This document shows positions 57,618 to 64,000 of a stretch of 64,000 nucleotides of DNA, piece by piece (within the stretch, counting starts at the first letter, position 1; each line of letters starts with the position of its first letter). The translations under genes were made by a program, and so were the position numbers. The DNA is from Haberlea rhodopensis (taxonomy: Eukaryota > Streptophyta > Magnoliopsida > Lamiales > Gesneriaceae): assembly GCA_907163345.1 (NCBI GenBank), contig CAJQUN010000138.1, forward strand, positions 372,001 to 436,000. The letters run 5' to 3'. The notes under the pieces are model-generated. The model saw only the letters and a program-made list of their open reading frames with translations, was not told where the DNA came from and did no database searches.

Positions 57618-58169
57618 TAGCGATGGTTTATTCCGCTATATTTATTGGCGATGGTTCATTCCGCCAGGTGTATTTATAGCGACGGTTCATTCCGCTATAT
57701 TTATTGGCGATGGTTCATTCCGCCAGGCGTATTTATAGCGACGGTTCATTCCGCTATATCTATTGGCGATGGTTCATTCCGCCAGGTGTATTGATAGCGA
57801 TGGTTCATTCCGCTATATTGATTGGCGATGGTTCATTCCGCCAGGTGTATTGATAGCGATGGTTCATTCCGCTATATTTATTGGCGATGGTTCATTCCGC
57901 CAGGTGTATTTATAGCGACGGTTCATTCCGCTATATTTATTGGCGATGGTTCATTCCGCCAGGCGTATTTATAGCGACGGTTCATTCCGCTATATCTATT
58001 GGCGATGGTTCATTCCGCCAGGTGTATTGATAGCGATGGTTCATTCCGCTATATTGATTGGCGATGGTTCATTCCGCCAGGTGTATTTATAGCGATGGTT
58101 CATTCCGCTATATCTATTGGCGATGGTTCATTCCGCCAGGTGTATTGATAGCGATGCCTCTTTCCGCTA
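57618..58169 (+). repeat. A2 tandem array, 59-bp unit, nine periods
   Basis: From 57618 to 58149 is exactly 9 x 59 bases. Ten hairpins have stem TAGCG/CGCTA and nine have TGGCG/CGCCA, strictly alternating, with 11-nt loops of type AYGGTTCATTC. Spacers are 10 and 7 nt. The last hairpin has a changed loop with an intact stem. Confidence 0.95.
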
Positions 58170-60830
58170 CTATGTGGACGATGATTCATACTCAGGTATA
58201 TAGCGAGGTTTCATGCCACTTATTATATGACGAGGTGTCATGCCGTCGATTCTATAGCGAGGGATTTTGCCGCTATGTACTCAGCACAGGATTTTGCCGC
58301 CTTCGAGCGATGGGTGCTGATTACGCACTATTATTGAGCGACGGAGACAGGTATGACGCTATATCACTAGCGATGAGGTATGAGATATTGCTATTTTATT
58401 AGCTTTATTGTAGCTGGCATGCATTGATATACATGTTTTATTATGCCTATTTTACTAGCATGATAGTGGATGACATACGCTGATGTACATGTATCGTCAC
58501 TAGTGGGCAATGTTTTAGATGCCATGAGTTGGCATGTGTCGTCACGGGATGACGATGACGATGGTGTAGGAGATGTCTTATTAGACATGCATCATCGTTA
58601 CGATGATCGATGCGTTGAGTATACGTATTCAGTGGTATGCCTTGGGTGCCAGTACCGAGCACAAGGTGGTGTGTGCGACACCGATGGACGTGACCCTTAT
58701 ACCGAGCGGGTTGCTCGAGGAATGGTTGGATGCGCTGTACATGTGATTGTACCGCAGCTTACGATTGGGGGATCATATTGCGAGTGGTGATACCCTTGAG
58801 GTATGCTCGTTGGAATGGCTTTTGGCCATGTGATTTGACGACAGGAGTAATCATGGAGGAAATTACTCGCTTTCTGTCGATGTGACATGTGGTAGACATG
58901 GTCACACCACCCTTGAGGGTGTAGGATGGGTCCTAAGGGAGTAGGATCAGGTTATGTTAAGTACATAGGGACATTGGAGTGTCCACGGTGTATCGGCATT
59001 GAGGAATGTTGGATAAAGACCCACTACTCTATTGAGTTTTTCTCCCATAGTATGTTATACCTTGTGGAAACGTCCGTCTAATTGGTAGGTTTGAGGTAAA
59101 CCTAAAGAGGCAGAGACTAGGTTGTCTGCCGCGTGTGTGTAGCACCATGATGGGCTTGCTAGAGCCGTTACACTGCTCGTTGGAACCAAGTTTGGCAAAT
59201 CGTAAGGTGATACGATGTGGATTGTGGTGGACTCTAGTAGTCACCATGTCATTGAGGTTAAGGTTGTTCATGCCTCGCTGAAACGTGTATACGTTTATGT
59301 TTAATCTTGGAGACTTGTCTGGGACAGCTCAAGATGTTGGAGTACCTACAAGAGAGTCATCAGGTTGTTATTGACTCAATCTAAAGGAACCCGTGTATTA
59401 GGGATACAATGGGTGTTATTATATCCAGTTTTTCCGAACGATGGTTCGAGACTTGTGGATCTCGAGTTCGATGGCGCTTCCCTTGCGAGGAAGGAGGTAG
59501 TATTATACCTATTAGGGAATCTGGAAAGATTCGGTAAGTTGGTGCAAGTGGTGTTGATTTTGGGAATCACACCGTGTATTGTTAATCGTCGATTTTCATC
59601 CTCCACTGAGTAAGGAATGACTCAGAATTGACGGTTGTGTTTGGGGCTTAGGGATATGTGGTAGATACCCGAGCCGAGTGCATTGAGTATGCATGCGACA
59701 TCAGTGCTTAGGCAGGTATACCGGTGAGTATACGGATGCCAGTTATTGATTTCCTCTCTGTTAAGCATAGAGTTATGCTATTTTTGGATGGTTAAATCTC
59801 TGATGAGAGATATGGAACACCTTGAGATTGGGAATCTCCATGGCACGATGATTATGAGGGATAATCGTGAAGTTAGTTGACTCCCTTGAAGAGGGATTTT
59901 CTTGTGAGGGTTAAGGTATTTCCCTTGTTGGTGTTTTCCTTCGAGTTATGCGACAGCCTTCCCAAGTTTGGATTGTTAAATCCGAGGATTTTCAAGGGAT
60001 GGCAGGATTTCGGATTGGTTGAGTGTCGCTGACGACACAAGCGTTGAGGATGCAATGGGTTTATTGCATGCCCCTTAAGAATTTTAAACTCTGCGGAGTC
60101 TCGGTTGTTATTTATGATCAGGACGTGATTCTTGGAACATCCGTAGATGGACATCTTGTGAGATGTCTTTTGTTTTAATTTGTGGCCGTGAGTTGCCCAA
60201 ATTAAGTTGCAATGAGGCGACTACTCCTTCGATGGAGGAAGTTTGAAAGTGGAAACCAGGTTTGATATGTGTACACCGTGGTTGTACTAGTGTTTCCTTC
60301 GTAACGATGTATGTTAGACATCGTAAGTCATAGTAAAATATCATTGGATGATATCTACGATAGAATCAAGAGCGATTCGAATCCTTGCAGTTTCAGTTGA
60401 CTAACTGCTTTTGGACTGTTAGCGTTGAGTTGTGCTGACGCTCTTTGACGTTATGATGGATTTGGAAGTCTATTCCACTCCAGAGTTTGACACGAGGTCA
60501 ACGTTCTTACGGTTGAGGTGTCATTCAGGATGTGTTCGTACTGTTGTATTAGAACGAAGGATGACTGTCTGATCTACAGTCGTAAGTATCAGTTGTTTCG
60601 CAGTCATGAGGGTTTGACTTTTGGGATGACCCGCATCGAGGTACGTTTTACCTCTTGGGTGATATGTTGGTTTTGGTATGTCGCTCTGTTTCAGAGTTAG
60701 ATGAGAGGTAAGTATCCTCGCGTTTATTAATACGATTCTGATATGGTCAGGAATCGAGGTTATGGCTTCATGTTGTTGTGTAGCCTGGGTGTTACGTGAT
60801 ACACCAGTGCTAATTTCGAGGACGAAATTC

Positions 60831-60846
60831 TTTTAGTGGGGGATAT
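60831..60846 (+). other. A2 polypurine tract
   Basis: TTTTAGTGGGGGATAT directly precedes the 3' LTR start TGTGATGACC. Confidence 0.88.
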
Positions 60847-63411
60847 TGTGATGACCAGGGATTATAGGTGTTAATCCCGGAGTATTAATAATCCCTAAAG
60901 TGGTTTTACGTGACGATTTGGAGTTTAATCGAGGTATTGGGCCTTCTGGGCTCGTTTATTTGGGCAGTTGGGATCGTTGGATCCAGAGGTTGAGATTGTA
61001 TTCACATTACGGTGTAAAACCTAAGAGTTGGGTTTTTGATGTGTCTCGGAATCTCGGGTGCTATGTGAGCACCGGTAGAGGATTTTGGAGTTAGAGAGAG
61101 AGTTTTTGAAAACAGATGATTTTTAAGGAATCATGATGTATTTGTGGGGCTATTATTTTTTCGGGGTATTTTTGCTATAAATACAAGTTGAACCCGAGAT
61201 TTTAGTATTAATTTCATTTTCAGCCCCAATTCCTTCCCTCTCTCCCGCGTGCGATTTTCCCGCTGCTACAGCGCTGCCGCGCGCAAAAGCGCTCCGCCCG
61301 CCGCCGTCCGGCCGCCGTTCGGGGCGTGCGACCTACCGCCGTCTTCGTCTCGACGAGGCGCTTCTTTCCCCTCCATCAATTCGAGGTTTCGTCGCGTGTG
61401 GAAGTCGGATTTTGCTGGTAAGCGTCGATCCCCAATTTCTAGGGTTCTTCGATTTTCGTTTGTTTTTGCTTCCGATTTCGTTGGGTAATCTCCCTAACCC
61501 CTTGTTCGTCTTTTTCATGTATTTCCATGCCTTTATTGTTTCGATTTTCCCCAATTTCGTAGGGATTAAATTTCGAATTATTGGGGGTTTTTGGCAAAGG
61601 TGATGATTCTTGCCATTGATGGTTTAATTCACATCTTAGGTGTATTATGATGCTTAAGTGGGATCGAATTAAGATGTTATGGTTCGAATTTGAAGAATTG
61701 TTAGGGTTCGAATTTAAAGGCTTGTTTGGGTTTCGAATTTTAGGGATTTGGATTTCAAATTTGGGGGTTTGGCATGTGGGATGATTATTCATGCTATGGA
61801 TTGATTAATTGACATTTTAGATGAATTATGGTATTTTATTGGGTTCGAAATTGTGAGATTAAGGTTCGATTTTGTAGGGCATTCTTGAACAAATTTCGAT
61901 TGTCTCATTTATTTCCTTCCCTGCATGTACCCTACCCCGGGTCTTTTAAGAGGATAATTGTCGTGTATTGACAATGTTGTGAGGGATATGGGTGTGCTTG
62001 AGCATAGGTTACATGTTCGTAAATAATTGTGAATTATTTATCGTGTTAGCACATCATTCCTCGGGGCATGGAACTCGAGCAAGGCTTGGCTCGGACTTCG
62101 GAGATTTAAGGTACGTGCGACGTACGAGCATTACTATATATATGTGAAATGCATAAGGTATTTTTGATTGCATTGAATGTTTTGCGTATGGTTATACATA
62201 TATGTTGATATAGCCAAGGAATGACCCAAATCTTGATATCGCCGCTTGTAGCGTGCGTGACACTAGAGTAGGATGACTCTTACATGATATATGGGGTACT
62301 GGGTTTATATGACTATATTATGAGACATTTGAGATGTCTAGGTTTGTAGAATCATGCATTCTTCGTGAGACATTTGAGATGTCTAGGTTCATAGACTCAT
62401 GTTTTCATTATAAGAAATAAGAGATGTCTAAGTATAATGGAAAGCAAGGTTATGAAATCAATATTTGATATTGATATATCTATTTTTGCATGTATATGAA
62501 CTTGGAATCATTCATTCTTGATATTTGAGAATCAGGCATGCGATGTGTAAATCAATGTGTTGATTTACTGATTTATGAGATTTGATGAGTTTGATGTTGT
62601 GAGAACAGGGACAGTACACGGAATCCCGGATGAGGATGTTGCCATCCAGGGAGTATCATTTAAATTCATTAGCATTTACCTTTGTTGTAAATTATGAATT
62701 TCATTATTATGATTATGGGATTTTGTGTATTGGTATGCTCACCCCGTTGGGGGCTGTCTCTGTTGGGACAGGTGGACAGGTACATCGATGGCTATGGAGC
62801 TGAGCTCGAGCTGTTGATTTGAGGTACTCCCAGGATCGTGGTACCAGGGCTTGATGGAGCACGGTATCGTATAGAGTACCTATATATACACCTGAGGATT
62901 TATACATATTCATATTCATGATGCTCGCATGTGAGCACGATTATACTTGTATATGGATTGTATATAAAGGCATGAGCCTTTCTCTCTTTCATTTAAGGTT
63001 GCATGCAATTAGGTTGAATTGCTAGAATGATATGAGAGTCATTGGTGTATTATGTGGGTGTTGGAACCCACTTTTGTTGACATATGTGTGGTGTCTTCCC
63101 TGGCTGGGAATCTACTTGTATTACTGCTTTCTGTTGAGTATTATGTGTTCCCTGGCCGGGAATTTTGTTATGTGTTGTACTCTGTTTTGGGATAGCTCTA
63201 TTTATGGGGAGACTCTGCCCAAATTTTTGTAAAAGTTTACAATGTGAAAAGTGGCACCAAGGGGTTGGTAAAGGGCAAACATATGAGTCTTTTATTGACA
63301 GGCAATGATTAAGTATCATCAGAGCTTCCCGATTGACATTTTATAGAAAGCATGTACCACACATAGTGGTTAATACACTAATCAAGGTTTTAAGGGCTTG
63401 GGGTCCTTACA
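60847..63411 (+). repeat. A2 3' LTR (2565 bp)
   Basis: Collinear with the 5' LTR with one single-base length difference and very few substitutions. One of these changes the third AGACAT to AGAAAT and so breaks that hairpin in this copy. Confidence 0.95.
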
Positions 63412-64000
63412 CATAAATCAGTAAATCAACACATTGATTTAACTCATAGCATGCCTGATTCTCAAGTATCAAAAATCAATGATTTCCAAGTTCATTATAC
63501 ATACAAATATAGATATCTCAATATCTAGTAATGATTTCTCAATTTCGCTATCAATCACGGATAGCTCAAATGCCTAGACATCTCACATGTCTTATAATGA
63601 GTACATGATCCCACGATCATTCTCAGGCATCTCAAATGCCGTACGATAGTCATATAGACTCAGTACCCCATATATATCAACATATATATGCATATAGCCA
63701 TACCCACAACCATCTAATGCAATTACAACACATTATGCATTTCACAATTTCTATCACATAAAGTAATGCTCGTACGTCGCACGTACCTCAAATTTCCGAA
63801 GTCCGAGCCAAACCTTGCTCGAGTTCCATGCTCCGAGGAACGATGTGCTAACACGATAAATTAATTCACAATTAATTACGAACATGCAACTCATGCTCAA
63901 GCACACCCATAACCCTCAAAAATATTGTCAACACAAGACAATAAACCAATATCGAAAATTGCTCATGAATTCCCCACAATTTTCGAACCTTCACAACACG
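63412..64000 (-). repeat. A3 5' LTR, second visible part, cut by window edge
   Basis: Collinear with 47448-48036 without indels. Contains the GTACGT/ACGTAC hairpin near 63772 and the AATTAATT stem near 63859. The TG end and the right TSD lie outside the window. Confidence 0.93.

Larger units (their letters stand above)
56464..60846 (+). other. A2 non-coding interior (hairpin chain)
   Basis: About 4.4 kb without any recognisable protein domain. It opens with a PBS leader, then AAGCG/CGCTT hairpins (about 56887-57025), GAGC/GCTC and CATACGAAGCG/CGCTTGTATG hairpins (57290-57520), the 59-bp array (57618-58169), and a long run of single perfect stem-loops to about 60410. It ends with GAGGACGAAATT and the PPT. 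Confidence 0.82.
53898..63411 (+). mobile_element. Element A2: complete non-autonomous Gypsy-like LTR retrotransposon (9514 bp)
   Basis: 5' LTR, PBS, interior, PPT and 3' LTR are all present. The two LTRs differ at only about three places that I could find (one T-run length near 54915, a base near 54008, a base near 55468). It inserted into the A3 5' LTR in opposite orientation. Flanks are CATAT (53893-53897) and CATAA (63412-63416); the undisturbed target is CATAA at 47448-47452. The interior has no gag-pol. I infer transposition with proteins from a related chromovirus-like element. Confidence 0.96.
46591..64000 (-). mobile_element. Element A3: family-A element, right end outside window, split by A2
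   Basis: On the minus strand: 5' LTR (53036-53897 and 63412-64000, continuing off-window), PBS, interior, PPT, 3' LTR (46591-49066). The two LTRs match over the 1.45 kb available with constant offset and no difference seen by eye, so it is recent. Left flank GAATT. It inserted into LTR F, and A2 later inserted into its 5' LTR. Confidence 0.92.

Noticed and set aside
57618..58169. CRISPR-like array
   Set aside because: Repeats are plant retrotransposon minisatellites with no unique spacers and no cas genes; the whole unit repeats.
59796..59815. CTGATGAG as a possible hammerhead ribozyme core (plant retrozymes carry these)
   Set aside because: The required GAAA after stem II and the third stem with a cleavage site were not found; here the sequence is simply an ATCTCT/AGAGAT hairpin.
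1..64000. A host gene or gene fragment captured by a retrotransposon
   Set aside because: I looked for exon-like protein matches in the non-coding interiors and found only retroelement pol/gag pieces. A translated database search was not possible, so weak matches could have been missed.

Overview
This window is plant nuclear DNA made almost entirely of nested LTR retrotransposons. The evidence is Ty1/Copia and Ty3/Gypsy protein remnants, primer-binding sites matching the 3' end of plant initiator tRNA-Met (TGGTATCAGAGC), polypurine tracts, long LTRs with TG...CA ends and 5-bp target-site duplications (TSDs). No host gene, rRNA, tRNA or microRNA gene could be supported. A flowering plant (probably a eudicot) is suggested; the species cannot be read from this sequence.

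Layout, left to right. (1) 1-7352: element A1, minus strand, a non-autonomous Gypsy-like element with 2.6-kb LTRs and no coding capacity. (2) 7353-10514: leader and 5' LTR of element G, minus strand, Copia-type LTR. (3) 10515-11013: 3' part of an LTR called C, related to family B. (4) 11014-32942: a 5'-truncated Sirevirus-like Copia element with decayed pol, a decayed third ORF, PPT and 3' LTR. It is split by element B (16018-31077), a chromovirus-like Gypsy element that keeps only part of gag. B contains element A4 (19201-26516) and a solo LTR B' (27564-29868). (5) 32943-37256: minus-strand fragment of an Athila-like Gypsy pol (RNase H, then integrase), split by a 3.2-kb solo LTR of family D (33619-36809, TSD GATCT). 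(6) 37257-42121: 5' LTR, PBS and non-coding interior of element D2. (7) 42122-44570: 3' LTR and RT/RNase H end of Copia element E, minus strand. (8) 44571-45392: LTR fragment of family B. (9) 45393-46590: start of an Athila-like LTR, F. (10) 46591-64000: element A3, minus strand, whose 5' LTR is split by a complete opposite-strand relative, A2 (53898-63411).

Nearly every junction is the terminus of an LTR, so the two window ends lie inside two nested stacks. The missing halves should lie outside the window in mirror order. The youngest layers are A1, A2 and A3, whose paired LTRs are identical or nearly so.

The most unusual signal is structural. The LTRs and non-coding interiors of families A, B and D, and the Copia-like element G, are strings of short perfect stem-loops. 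In several cases the two arms differ together between copies (TAGCG/CGCTA versus TGGCG/CGCCA; AGACAT/ATGTCT versus GGCAT/ATGCC; two 8-bp stems in A2 and A3). In families A and D the hairpins are amplified as tandem arrays at the place where gag-pol would be. This looks like selection for, or templated creation of, RNA or DNA secondary structure. It is offered as the candidate undescribed system, with tests given.
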